From NCBI GenBank assembly GCA_016926765.1, contig JAFGNY010000129.1, positions 1-10,002 of the forward strand: a stretch of DNA of 10,002 nucleotides. Reading direction: 5' to 3'. The translations under genes were made by a program, and so were the position numbers. Source of the stretch: Bacteroidales bacterium (GTDB lineage Bacteria; Bacteroidota; Bacteroidia; Bacteroidales; FEN-979). Under the pieces are notes generated by a model. It saw nothing but the letters and a program-made list of their open reading frames with translations. It searched no databases and was not told the DNA's origin. This document shows, one piece after another, positions 1 through 7,667 of this stretch. Numbering within the stretch: position 1 is the first letter of the stretch; every line of letters starts with the position of its first letter.

Positions 1-248
1 ACATATCCGGGATGGAGCAGGTGGATGGAACGATCCAGTACTTCATGGAAATAGGGAGTCAGGTCATCGCCCACAATGGAGTAGCTTTTCCAGAATTCAA
101 CCTGCTGGTCCGGCTCATCCCATTGCAAAACCGGCAAATCCCTTCCGGCTTTCGCCTGTTCCATATAGTCTGCCAAAAGATCAACCAGGTGATGGCCGTT
201 GGTTCTGAACCATTCCGTATCAAAAATAGTTGTGGTATAGTTTGTCAT
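1..248 (-). CDS. PLP-dependent group II decarboxylase, N-terminal part (cut by window edge)
   Basis: Reading the minus strand from the ATG at 248-246 gives 82 codons that stay open to the left edge, so only the N-terminus is present. The protein starts MTNYTTTIFDTEWF and contains HHLVDLLADYMEQA near residues 19-32. It ends with HLLHPGYV, the point where group II pyridoxal-dependent decarboxylases (aromatic amino acid, glutamate and diaminobutyrate decarboxylases) have an HPxYxGHQ segment. Family knowledge says these are cytoplasmic enzymes that decarboxylate an amino acid using a lysine-bound PLP. The PLP lysine and the substrate-determining region lie outside the window, so the substrate cannot be named. 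Some family members are annotated only as aspartate aminotransferase-like. A promoter-like TATTTTTG sits about 20 bases upstream. The plus-strand reading of the same stretch (12-263) resembles nothing and is taken as a shadow. Confidence 0.72.
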   Translation of the reverse strand, partial: MTNYTTTIFDTEWFRTNGHHLVDLLADYMEQAKAGRDLPVLQWDEPDQQVEFWKSYSIVGDDLTPYFHEVLDRSIHLLHPGY

Positions 249-270
249 GCCGGGTGTTACTGAAGAAAAA

Positions 271-278
271 CAAAAATA
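271..278 (-). promoter_or_regulatory. -7 promoter element of the decarboxylase gene
   Basis: The minus strand reads TATTTTTG here, an exact match to the Bacteroidota -7 consensus TAnnTTTG. It lies 22 bases upstream of the start codon at 248. A T-rich run (complement of 301-307) is about 22 bases further upstream, but it is not a clean -33 TTTG. Assignment rests on motif and position only. Confidence 0.45.
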
Positions 279-327
279 ACGATTGTTGTCCACTGTTCCG
301 AAAAACTTTTACATTCGTGGAGTAAAG

Positions 328-370
328 GATGTAGGTTTTAGGTTGTAGGATATAAGATGTAAGAATTTAG
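328..370 (+). repeat. Degenerate intergenic short-word repeat (GATGTAGG / TTGTAGG / GATGTAAG)
   Basis: This stretch is built from imperfect copies of a word of about nine bases: gatgtagg, ttttagg, ttgtagg, atataag, atgtaag, aatttag. It fills most of the gap between the divergent decarboxylase and miaA genes and ends about 14 bases before the miaA start. It has no coding potential. I read it as drifting simple-sequence spacer DNA. It might also hold a weak miaA promoter: GAACTTTG at 370-377 is one mismatch from TAnnTTTG. Confidence 0.45.
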
Positions 371-384
371 AACTTTGATTTATT

Positions 385-1281
385 ATGATCGTCATTCTTG
401 GCCCCACCGCATCGGGTAAAACAAAACTGGCTGTCCAACTGGCATATGAGCTGGATGGGGAGATCATTTCGGCCGATTCACGTCAGGTATACCGGGGAAT
501 GGATATCGGTACCGGAAAGGACCTGACGGAATATCTGGTGAAGGGGAAACAGATCCCCTATCACCTCATCGACATCGAAGATCCCGGCTATGAATACAAT
601 GTGTATGAGTTCCAGCAGGACTTTCTGAAGGCGTATGAGGAAATCGGAATGCGGGGAAAACTCCCCATCCTTTGCGGCGGGAGTGGGTTATATATTGAGT
701 CGGTACTGAACGGGTACCGGCTGCCAAAACTTGAGCCTGATCCTGAATTGGAAACGATGCTCGCTTCAAAGCCGACTGAAGAGCTTGTTGATTTGTTAAA
801 TTCATTGCGGGATCAGCACAATACAACCGATATCACAGACAGAATACGGTTGATCAAAGCCATTCGCATCGGGTTACTGGAATCCCGCGTTACGGAACGC
901 AACCGGAAATTTCCGGAAATTCAAACCACGACCGTTGGAGTAGCTCCACCGCGGGAGATCCTCCGGGATCGAATTACGAAACGCCTGCATCACCGACTGG
1001 AGAACGGTATGGTCCAGGAAGTTGACCGGCTTCTGGCATCCGGCATCAGGGAAGAGACGCTGAAGTTTTACGGACTTGAATATAAATACATCACCCAATA
1101 TCTGCTGAACCAGTTCACCTATGAGGAGATGGTTGTCCAACTCAACACCGGCATTCATCAGTTTGCCAAACGGCAAATGACCTGGTTCCGCCGGATGGAG
1201 CGGCAAGGGATCAAAATTCACTGGCTCGATCCCGACGCGTCCGTTCAGGAACAGGTCGAAACGATACTCCGGTTGCGCTGA
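385..1281 (+). CDS. miaA: tRNA dimethylallyltransferase (MiaA), divergent Bacteroidota form
   Basis: MiaA moves the dimethylallyl group of DMAPP onto N6 of adenine 37 in tRNAs that read UNN codons; this is the first step towards ms2i6A. The 298-residue protein has a P-loop GPTASGKT at residues 6-13, the substrate segment SADSRQVYRGMDIGTGK at 29-45, GGSGLYIES at 98-106 and a C-terminal KRQMTWFRRM at 262-271 followed by IHWLD. Length fits the family (about 300). An in-frame TGA lies three codons upstream, so ATG 385 is the start even though it leaves only five residues before the P-loop. Two segments depart from the usual form: GTGKD where most MiaA proteins have GTAKP, and YGLEYKYI at 229-236 where a GYKE-like motif is usual. 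Genomes of this group can carry two MiaA paralogues, and this may be the less canonical one. A hairpin follows the stop codon. Confidence 0.9.
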   Translation: MIVILGPTASGKTKLAVQLAYELDGEIISADSRQVYRGMDIGTGKDLTEYLVKGKQIPYHLIDIEDPGYEYNVYEFQQDFLKAYEEIGMRGKLPILCGGSGLYIESVLNGYRLPKLEPDPELETMLASKPTEELVDLLNSLRDQHNTTDITDRIRLIKAIRIGLLESRVTERNRKFPEIQTTTVGVAPPREILRDRITKRLHHRLENGMVQEVDRLLASGIREETLKFYGLEYKYITQYLLNQFTYEEMVVQLNTGIHQFAKRQMTWFRRMERQGIKIHWLDPDASVQEQVETILRLR

Positions 1282-1314
1282 TCATTCGATCCATCGTGCC
1301 GGTTGATTACAACA

Positions 1315-1347
1315 AAGAGGCTGCCGAAGGAAAACTGGCAGCCTCTT
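1315..1347. terminator. Bidirectional hairpin terminator between miaA and the tricorn-like gene
   Basis: An 11-base perfect inverted repeat, AAGAGGCTGCC at 1315-1325 and GGCAGCCTCTT at 1337-1347, encloses an 11-base loop. It sits between two convergent genes, 33 bases after the miaA stop and 20 bases after the end of the minus-strand gene. Downstream of the stem the minus strand reads TTTGTTGT, a moderate T-tract, so termination should work better for the tricorn-like gene. On the plus strand the tail is only weakly T-rich. Confidence 0.75.
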
Positions 1348-1367
1348 GATCGTTTACGGATCGGGGA

Positions 1368-4300
1368 TCATTTCGTTTTATCCGGGAAATCAGGTATCTC
1401 AGGCAACTTTTCAGGCCAGTTTTTCAGTTCTTCAAGGATCAGCTCGATGGCTTTGTTCAGCTGCTGGTCTTCCCCGGCATACTCTTTTGCAGGATCATTA
1501 TCGACCCACACATCGGGTTCCACGCCAACTCCTTCAATGGCCCATTGGTTATCCTTGAAATCATAGTTGGCAAATTCCGGCTTCTGAAGAGATCCGCCAT
1601 CAATGAATGGTAACGAACCCCGGATCCCGATCACGCCACCCCAGGTGCGGGTACCCACGAGCTTTCCGATATTGAGTTTCTTGAACTGGTAAGGGAAGAG
1701 ATCTCCGTCGGAGGCAGAGTACTGGTCGATCAGACAGATCTTCGGTCCCCACATGAAAGGGATCCTTCCCGGCACAGGGTCTGTATTTCTGGCCATCCGC
1801 ATAATAACGGCTTCTCTCTTCAACCGCTCGATGATCATCGGGGAGACATTTCCGCCTCCGTTTCCGCGATCATCGATGATGAGTGCCCGTTTGGTCAACT
1901 GCGGGTAGAAATGCTTCACAAATTCATTCAGCCCCTCAGGCCCCATGTCGGGAATATGAATATATCCCACCTGACCGTCAGTTGCTTCCTCTACTTTCCG
2001 GATATTCCCCTGTACCCAATTGTAGTAGTAGAGGTCTGCTTCATCGGCAACAGGCACGACAATGGTCTTATGAGCCCCCTCAGCAGAGGGTTTCCCGTTT
2101 ACAGTCAATTCAACCTGCACATTGGCTTTATTCACCAGCGATTCGTTGATATCGTCCATCTCTTTGGTGGAGATCCCGTCAATAGCGATGATATAATCCC
2201 CTTCGGTCACATTTACGCCCATCTCGGTCAGGGGTGAACGGTTTTTCTTTGACCAGTTCTCTCCCTGCAGGATCTTGTCAATGTGGTAGTACCCCGACTG
2301 GTCGCGGGAGATCGTCGCGCCAAGCAATCCCAGCTTGATTCGTTCGGGTTTTGGTTTGTCTCCGGCGCTCACGTAAGCATGACCGATATTCAATTCTCCC
2401 ACCATCTCACCGATGATGTAATTGAGGTCATTCCGGTTGTTAACATAAGGGACCAGAGGTGCATATTTCTCCCTCACAGCCTCCCAATCCAATCCATGCA
2501 TGTTTGGAGCATAGAAAAAATACTTCATCTGCCTCCACGACTCATTGAAGATCTGATTCCATTCGGCCTGCAGGTCGACCATGATCTTCATGTTCGAAAG
2601 ATCCACATAATCCTTGACATTGATCTTGGATTTCGGAAGGTCAATAACCGCATACTGATCCCTTTTCGCCAGCACCATCTTCTTATGATTCGCTGCGATC
2701 TCATAATTTCCATAATCACCAAGTTCAGTCTCTTTCTTATCCTTGAGGTCAAAAAGGCACAGAGCAGGTTGGTCTCCACGTTTACTTTTTACATAATAAA
2801 CAGTGTTGTCTATCACATTGATACCCCAGTAGATCCCTGCATCAACCGGTAAAACCACTGTCCGTTCAGCAATCCCGTCGAGGTCAACCTGGATGTCCGC
2901 CAACTCTTTATTCTTCCCTGTTCCCTCTTCCTTCTTCCCTTTTCCTTCTTCCTTCGTATTTCCGTCTTTCGTCTTTCCTCCTTCGTCCTTCGTCTCTCCT
3001 CCTTCTTCCTTCACGGCTACCTCATCATTCTCATAAGCAAACGGAGAGGGAGTGCTTTTCGAAAGGGTGACAAAATAAATCTTGCTCATGTCGTTGTATG
3101 CATGATTCCATTCTGTCCAGCTGTAGATCGGATTAAAATCCCTGTTTGAAGTAAAGAAAAGGTATTTTCCATCCGATGAAAAAGCGGGATCGCCTACATC
3201 ATACCAACCATCAGTAACTGCCGTAGCTTTTTTCGAAGCCAGATCATAGAGAAAAATCTTGGATTCCCCGCGCTGGGCCGGCTGGGTATATGCAATCCAT
3301 TTACTGTCGGGAGACCAAACATAATCGTTGTATTCAAACTCTTTAGTTTTCGCCACCACGGTCACCTCTTTCGAATCAATATCGACATACTGGAGGCGGA
3401 GCATTTTATCGCTCCACAGCAGTTTTTTACTATCAGGTGACCACACGGGAAAATAGTTATAGGTATCTGCATTTTTTGTGATCTGAACTGCTGGTTCACT
3501 GCCATCCTGGTTGATGATATAGATCTCATCTTCTCCGGTTTGGTCAGAGATGAAGGAGAGGTATTTCCCATCGGGCGACCAGGCTACATCACGGTCATGA
3601 ACTCCGGATGAAAGGGTAAGGTCTTTTGTGATGCCTGAAGTCACGGGCACCGTAAAGATATCTCCCCGGGCATCAAAGCCAAGCCGTTTTCCATCAGGAG
3701 AGATCGTGAAGGAGTTGATGAACTTGCTGGCATCCTTTAGCTGGTTTCTTCCGGTGATGAAGTCATTCGCTATCCGGATATCCACCTTAACCGATTGTTC
3801 TGTAGCCAGGTCAAACAGATAGATGTATCCTCCATTCTCATAAACAATGGCAGTTTTCCCCAGTGATGGAAACTTCACATCGTAGTTGGTATAGTTCGTG
3901 AGCTTCCGGATTTCCTTTGTTTTCAGATCGATGACAAAAAGGTTCATTGTCCGGTCACGGTCAGAGCAGAAGTAGATCTTCTCCCCTTTCCACATCGGGA
4001 AGATATCCTGGGCGGGATTGTTCGTCAGGTTTTCTGTTGTCTTTGTTTTAAAATCATAGATCCAGATGTCATCAGCCATTCCTCCACGATAGTATTTCCA
4101 GGTTCGGAATTCCCTGAAGACACGGTTGTAGGCGAGTTTGGATTTATCGGGAGAGTAGGAACAAAAACCTCCGGCCGGCAGTGGAAGTTCTTCTGAAAGC
4201 CCCCCCTCTTTGTTCACGAGGAATAACTGTCCTTTGAAATCGTTAAATGATTGTTTCCGGGAGCGGTAAACTATGTAATCATCGTCGCGCCAGGTCATCA

Positions 4301-4667
4301 CGATGTTGTTGGGCCCCATCCGGTCGGAGATGTCATCACGGCCAAGGGTTGCCGTATAGGTCAGACGTTTCGGTACACCGCCTTCCGCCGGGATCAGGAA
4401 GACCTCGGTGTTCCCATCGTATTGACCGGTAAACGCGATGGATGTCCCGTCAGGTGAGAACCGTGCGAACATCTCATAACCATCCGAATCGTTGGTCAGT
4501 TTCCGGGCAACACCACCTGTTTTAGCTACCGTATACAGATCGCCGGCGTAAGTAAATACGATCTGATTGCCATGAACGGCAGGAAAACGCAACAGACGGG
4601 CTTCGTCCTGTGCGAAGGTAATTCCTAGAAAGAGGCAGGCAATAAATGTAAAAGCTAACTTTTTCAT
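1368..4667 (-). CDS. Secreted tricorn-like protease (S41 family, beta-propellers + PDZ)
   Basis: The 1099-residue protein starts with a signal peptide (MKKLAFTFIACLFLGITFAQ), so it is exported, probably to the periplasm. The order matches archaeal tricorn: a first propeller (about 25-300), a second propeller with many SPDGK/SPDSK blade repeats (about 314-690), a helical C1 region, a PDZ domain (about 770-860) and an S41 core with RALIIDDRGNGGGN at 927-940. Catalytic candidates are His763 in IGHAYV, Ser986-Asp987 in YSASDG and Glu1045 in AIEGVGVEPD. The tricorn tetrad serine that precedes the histidine appears to be Gly762. Tricorn proteases cut peptides into short products, so a role in periplasmic peptide breakdown is inferred. 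A lysine- and glutamate-rich loop at 553-590 interrupts the second propeller and is encoded by repeat-like DNA. TAACTTTG lies 35 bases upstream. The gene stands alone on its strand, and no partner aminopeptidase is nearby. Confidence 0.9.
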   Translation of the reverse strand: MKKLAFTFIACLFLGITFAQDEARLLRFPAVHGNQIVFTYAGDLYTVAKTGGVARKLTNDSDGYEMFARFSPDGTSIAFTGQYDGNTEVFLIPAEGGVPKRLTYTATLGRDDISDRMGPNNIVMTWRDDDYIVYRSRKQSFNDFKGQLFLVNKEGGLSEELPLPAGGFCSYSPDKSKLAYNRVFREFRTWKYYRGGMADDIWIYDFKTKTTENLTNNPAQDIFPMWKGEKIYFCSDRDRTMNLFVIDLKTKEIRKLTNYTNYDVKFPSLGKTAIVYENGGYIYLFDLATEQSVKVDIRIANDFITGRNQLKDASKFINSFTISPDGKRLGFDARGDIFTVPVTSGITKDLTLSSGVHDRDVAWSPDGKYLSFISDQTGEDEIYIINQDGSEPAVQITKNADTYNYFPVWSPDSKKLLWSDKMLRLQYVDIDSKEVTVVAKTKEFEYNDYVWSPDSKWIAYTQPAQRGESKIFLYDLASKKATAVTDGWYDVGDPAFSSDGKYLFFTSNRDFNPIYSWTEWNHAYNDMSKIYFVTLSKSTPSPFAYENDEVAVKEEGGETKDEGGKTKDGNTKEEGKGKKEEGTGKNKELADIQVDLDGIAERTVVLPVDAGIYWGINVIDNTVYYVKSKRGDQPALCLFDLKDKKETELGDYGNYEIAANHKKMVLAKRDQYAVIDLPKSKINVKDYVDLSNMKIMVDLQAEWNQIFNESWRQMKYFFYAPNMHGLDWEAVREKYAPLVPYVNNRNDLNYIIGEMVGELNIGHAYVSAGDKPKPERIKLGLLGATISRDQSGYYHIDKILQGENWSKKNRSPLTEMGVNVTEGDYIIAIDGISTKEMDDINESLVNKANVQVELTVNGKPSAEGAHKTIVVPVADEADLYYYNWVQGNIRKVEEATDGQVGYIHIPDMGPEGLNEFVKHFYPQLTKRALIIDDRGNGGGNVSPMIIERLKREAVIMRMARNTDPVPGRIPFMWGPKICLIDQYSASDGDLFPYQFKKLNIGKLVGTRTWGGVIGIRGSLPFIDGGSLQKPEFANYDFKDNQWAIEGVGVEPDVWVDNDPAKEYAGEDQQLNKAIELILEELKNWPEKLPEIPDFPDKTK
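2898..3011 (-). repeat. Purine-rich simple repeat inside the tricorn-like gene
   Basis: On the coding strand this stretch is made of GAAGGAAGAAGG-type and GACGAAAGAC-type words and is almost free of pyrimidines. It encodes residues 553-590, built from KEEGG, TKDGN, KEEGK and KKEEG units, and stays in frame. The word at 2921-2945 is identical, in inverted orientation, to 9713-9737 in the spacer before aroC. Family knowledge: this loop of bacterial tricorn-like proteins is often charged and variable, so an expansion there can be tolerated. Confidence 0.7.
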
Positions 4668-4701
4668 CTGATTAAAATTGAGTGGAACAATTGAGAAAGT
4701 C

Positions 4702-4709
4702 CAAAGTTA
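4702..4709 (-). promoter_or_regulatory. -7 promoter element of the tricorn-like gene
   Basis: The minus strand reads TAACTTTG, a match to TAnnTTTG, 35 bases upstream of the ATG at 4667. No clear TTTG is seen at -33; a run of T (complement of about 4728-4736) occupies that position. Shares the 4668-4833 divergent spacer with the osmC-like gene. Confidence 0.45.
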
Positions 4710-4792
4710 CCGAGAAATTCCGGAATGAAAAAAAAATTCGACAACGGACATCTGGCTTCTGTTATTCAGTACCTGATTTCAGGATATTAGTT

Positions 4793-4800
4793 TATTTTTG
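4793..4800 (+). promoter_or_regulatory. -7 promoter element of the OsmC-family gene
   Basis: TATTTTTG matches TAnnTTTG exactly and lies 33 bases upstream of the chosen ATG at 4834. No good -33 element is visible. Its last three bases (TTG, 4798-4800) could be misread as an alternative start codon in frame with the gene, which argues against the longer protein. Confidence 0.5.
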
Positions 4801-4833
4801 CCGCAGAAAGTCAGATTAAACCGTTCATCCATT

Positions 4834-5229
4834 ATGTCAATAGAAGTCAAATTCAGGGACGGAGTGAAGGTAGATGCCTACATCGATTCCATGGTCATTC
4901 AGACTGACCAGTCGGTGAAGGGTGGCGGAGAGGGTACAGCCCCTGAACCTTTCACCCTTTTTCTTGCCTCCCTTGCCACGTGTGCAGGATACTATATCAA
5001 AGCGTTTTGCAACTCCCGGAACCTGCCAACCGACACTATCTCACTCTCGATGGACAGTATGTATGATCCGATAAAAAAACGGATCGGGAAATTCATTATC
5101 AAAATCTACGTGTCGATGGATTTTCCGGAAAAATACGATCAGGCATTGATCCATGCCTCCAATGTATGCGCGGTAAAACGGCATCTCTCTGAACAGATCG
5201 AACTTGAGACACTGGTTGTAAGGGTATAG
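4834..5229 (+). CDS. OsmC/Ohr-family protein
   Basis: From ATG 4834 the product is 131 residues (MSIEVKFRDG...). It has the OsmC layout: an N-terminal strand region, then GTAPEPFTLFLASLATC at about 34-50 with Cys50 at the start of the long helix, and a second cysteine, Cys112, in HASNVCAVKRHLSE. Paired cysteines at these places are the reactive thiols of OsmC and Ohr proteins, which reduce organic hydroperoxides in the cytoplasm. The wider YhfA-like subgroup has no proven substrate, and this short protein could belong there, so peroxide reduction is an inference. An in-frame extension to TTG 4798 would add 12 residues without family resemblance and would start inside the promoter element, so it is not used. 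The next gene begins 97 bases downstream with its own promoter-like box. Confidence 0.85.
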   Translation: MSIEVKFRDGVKVDAYIDSMVIQTDQSVKGGGEGTAPEPFTLFLASLATCAGYYIKAFCNSRNLPTDTISLSMDSMYDPIKKRIGKFIIKIYVSMDFPEKYDQALIHASNVCAVKRHLSEQIELETLVVRV

Positions 5230-5291
5230 GGGTCAGGAAAAGATCTGGAGACTTCCGGACTTCATCTCCGGGTGACATTTGAATTATCTAG

Positions 5292-5299
5292 TATCTTTG
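5292..5299 (+). promoter_or_regulatory. -7 promoter element of the patatin-barrel gene
   Basis: TATCTTTG matches TAnnTTTG and lies 27 bases upstream of ATG 5327. A TTTG at 5278-5281 is only 10 bases away, too close to act as the usual -33 element, so only the -7 box is supported. Confidence 0.45.
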
Positions 5300-5326
5300 T
5301 AGATTGATGCCTTTTAATCATCCCTG

Positions 5327-7627
5327 ATGTCACGCACTTTCAAGATTCTGATCACCTCTCTTACGGCACTTTTCTTTTTCGCTTCACCAACTGGTTTTTC
5401 ACAGAAGGTTGCCCTGGTGCTTTCGGGTGGAGGAGCACGAGGAGCCGCGCACATCGGAGTGATCAGAGCACTGGAGGAGCAACAGGTTCCCATCGATTAT
5501 GTGGTTGGCACTTCCATCGGAGCTATCGTGGGAGCTCTCTATGCCATGGGATACACCCCCGATGAAATGGAGCAACTGCTGGAATCTGAAGAGTTCTTCA
5601 AATGGACATCAGGCTCTCTTGATGAAAAGTACCGTTACTACTTCCGGAAAGATGAACCGAATGCATCCTGGTTTTCGCTCGATTTTAATCCGAAGAAGAA
5701 ACTCACTACCGCATTACCAACCAATCTGATCAATCCCTTTCAGATCGATTTTGAGTTTATGCGCCTGATGGGCCCTGCTTCAGCGGCTGCCGGCTATGAT
5801 TTCGATAACTTGATGATACCTTTCCGGTGTGTGCTGGCAGATATTGATTCAACCCAATCGCTGACCATCCGGGAAGGGAATCTGAGTACAGCGGTTCGCG
5901 GCTCCATGTCGATCCCCTTATTGTTCAATCCGCTGCGGTATGACAATAAACTGCTTTTCGATGGGGGAATGTATAACAATTTTCCGGCGAATGTCGCACA
6001 GGAAGACTTCCATCCCGATGTGATCATCGGATCAAGAGTAGCTCAGCGTTACAGCAAAGCAGACCCGGATGATGTGATCAGCCAGCTGATGACCATGTTG
6101 ATGGAGCGGCAGAGTGATACCATCACCTATCCAAACTCGGTGATGATCATCCCTTCCCTGCCCAAAATCAACCTGCTGGACTTCTCCCAGACCACCATCC
6201 TGGTCGATAGTGGCTACCGCGCGGCCATCGCCATGATCCCGGAAATCAGAAAGCTGGTGACCGACACACTGACTCCTGAGGCTCTCCTCAGAAAAAGGAC
6301 GATCTTTAAATCGAAGGAACCCGAACTGATCTTTGACTCCATTATTGTAAAAGGACTTTCCAGATCCCAGGCACAATATGTCCAGAAAATACTGAAGCAC
6401 AATCAGAAAACGGTCACAATCAGTGAACTAAAAAAGGCCTATTTCAGATTTATTGACGAAGGTTTTGTACGATCGGTCTTTCCGGAAGCAAGGTACAACC
6501 CGCAAACCGGCTATTACGACCTTTATCTCGACATTCAGAAAGCGCCCAATTTCAACGCACAATTCGGTGGGAATCTCTCTCTTGGAACCAGTAATGAAGG
6601 GTTTCTCCAGCTCCGGTACAAGTACCTTTGGAACCACGCTCTCAGGGTGTTGGCAAATGGATATTTTGGCAGGTTCTACAGCTCGGTAAAAGTTGGCGGC
6701 CGGATCGATTTTACCTCGAGACTTCCCTGGTACCTTGAACTTTACTATACCTATAACAGTTACGACTATTTTAAAAATACCACCTATTTTTTTGATGACC
6801 TTACTCCCTCAAATATCCGGCAATGGGAGAGTTTTACCGCATTGCGGGGAGGCATCCCGACAACCAATACAGGGAAACTGAACCTATCCTTCATCAACGC
6901 CATCACCTCTTCCATTTACTATCAGACGAATGATTTTTCACGGCTGGATACAGCAGATCAAACGAAATATAATTTTTTCAGTCCGCGGATCTGTTTTGAG
7001 ATGAACAATCTGAACATGAAGCAATATGCCAATGCCGGGGCACTTCTTTCGATTTCTGTTTCGTACATGAACGGCCGTGAAGTGCTTCTTCCCGGATCAC
7101 AGTCAACCAACAAAGCTGAGCAAACGAATTATCCGGAATGGCTTGAGATCAAGGCCGTCTATGATAACTACTTTGAAACGATTGGTCCCTTAAAACTTGG
7201 ATTTTTCGGCGAACTATGCATTACCAATCAGCCATTTTTCCAGAATTACACATCAACCATGATGTACTCTCCTGCCTTTCAACCTCTTCCGGAAATGCAA
7301 TCGTTGTTTCTTCCGCAATTCCGGGCTACCAACTACCTGGCGGGCGGACTCAAAGCGATCTTAAAAATTTATAAGAAGGTGGAGTTCAGGGCAGAAGGAT
7401 ATATCTTCCAACCCTATCAGGAAATACTGCAAAACCCAACTGATTATACCGCTTCGTATGGGCCTATTCTGAGTGACCGGTCCTATATCGGAGCGGCCAC
7501 GGTCGTTTACCATACTTTCCTGGGACCCTTAAGCATCGGTCTTAGTTATTATGACAAACTCCAGAATCCATTTACATTTAATCTCAATTTCGGATACATC
7601 ATTTTTAACCGGAGCGCTTTACCGTAA
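5327..7627 (+). CDS. Patatin-like phospholipase fused to POTRA and Omp85-type barrel (type Vd-like)
   Basis: The 766-residue protein begins with a signal peptide (about 1-26, ending TGFSQ). The patatin domain follows at once: oxyanion loop SGGGARG at 33-39, nucleophile Ser63 in GTSIG, and the Asp of the catalytic dyad, Asp212, in FDGGMYNNFP. A POTRA-like unit spans about 333-405 (IIVKGLSRSQAQYVQKIL ... FVRSVFPEARY). Residues about 406-766 are an aromatic-rich series of alternating strands ending NLNFGYIIFNRSALP, as expected of a 16-strand Omp85/BamA-type barrel. This is the layout of type Vd autotransporters such as PlpD and FplA, in which the patatin is a phospholipase A1-type lipase carried to the cell surface. 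Surface display here is inferred from that likeness. ATG 5327 is chosen because it gives the signal peptide directly. No cleavage site between lipase and POTRA can be identified. Confidence 0.92.
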   Translation: MSRTFKILITSLTALFFFASPTGFSQKVALVLSGGGARGAAHIGVIRALEEQQVPIDYVVGTSIGAIVGALYAMGYTPDEMEQLLESEEFFKWTSGSLDEKYRYYFRKDEPNASWFSLDFNPKKKLTTALPTNLINPFQIDFEFMRLMGPASAAAGYDFDNLMIPFRCVLADIDSTQSLTIREGNLSTAVRGSMSIPLLFNPLRYDNKLLFDGGMYNNFPANVAQEDFHPDVIIGSRVAQRYSKADPDDVISQLMTMLMERQSDTITYPNSVMIIPSLPKINLLDFSQTTILVDSGYRAAIAMIPEIRKLVTDTLTPEALLRKRTIFKSKEPELIFDSIIVKGLSRSQAQYVQKILKHNQKTVTISELKKAYFRFIDEGFVRSVFPEARYNPQTGYYDLYLDIQKAPNFNAQFGGNLSLGTSNEGFLQLRYKYLWNHALRVLANGYFGRFYSSVKVGGRIDFTSRLPWYLELYYTYNSYDYFKNTTYFFDDLTPSNIRQWESFTALRGGIPTTNTGKLNLSFINAITSSIYYQTNDFSRLDTADQTKYNFFSPRICFEMNNLNMKQYANAGALLSISVSYMNGREVLLPGSQSTNKAEQTNYPEWLEIKAVYDNYFETIGPLKLGFFGELCITNQPFFQNYTSTMMYSPAFQPLPEMQSLFLPQFRATNYLAGGLKAILKIYKKVEFRAEGYIFQPYQEILQNPTDYTASYGPILSDRSYIGAATVVYHTFLGPLSIGLSYYDKLQNPFTFNLNFGYIIFNRSALP

Positions 7628-7638
7628 TCATCGCATAG

Positions 7639-7667
7639 TTGGGATTTCAGAATAAATGCTATTTTTG
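7639..7667 (+). promoter_or_regulatory. Promoter of the DUF349 gene (TTG-N18-TATTTTTG)
   Basis: TTG at 7639-7641 is followed after 18 bases by TATTTTTG at 7660-7667. Both the -7 consensus and the spacing are close to the Bacteroidota form (TTTG, about 19 bases, TAnnTTTG), making this the best promoter in the window. The start codon is 71 bases further on, leaving a leader of roughly 65 bases. Confidence 0.55.

Noticed and set aside
12..263. Plus-strand open frame of 83 codons at the left edge
   Set aside because: The minus strand over the same bases encodes a recognisable decarboxylase N-terminus with a promoter-like box; the plus frame resembles nothing.
2283..2852. Plus-strand open frame of 189 codons opposite the tricorn-like gene
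   Set aside because: Antisense to the PDZ and C1 region of a clear protease; no start signal and no family resemblance.
2898..3011. Frameshift or assembly error in the tricorn-like gene at the repeat
   Set aside because: The frame continues cleanly on both sides into recognisable propeller and protease sequence, so the repeat is in frame. Copy-number error in assembly cannot be excluded but is not indicated.
4798..4833. Longer OsmC-family protein starting at TTG 4798
   Set aside because: The start would fall inside the TATTTTTG promoter box and adds 12 residues foreign to the family.
5255..5271. Small inverted repeat CCGGA / TCCGG after the OsmC-family gene as a terminator
   Set aside because: The stem is only five base pairs and no T-tract follows; it is as likely to be chance.
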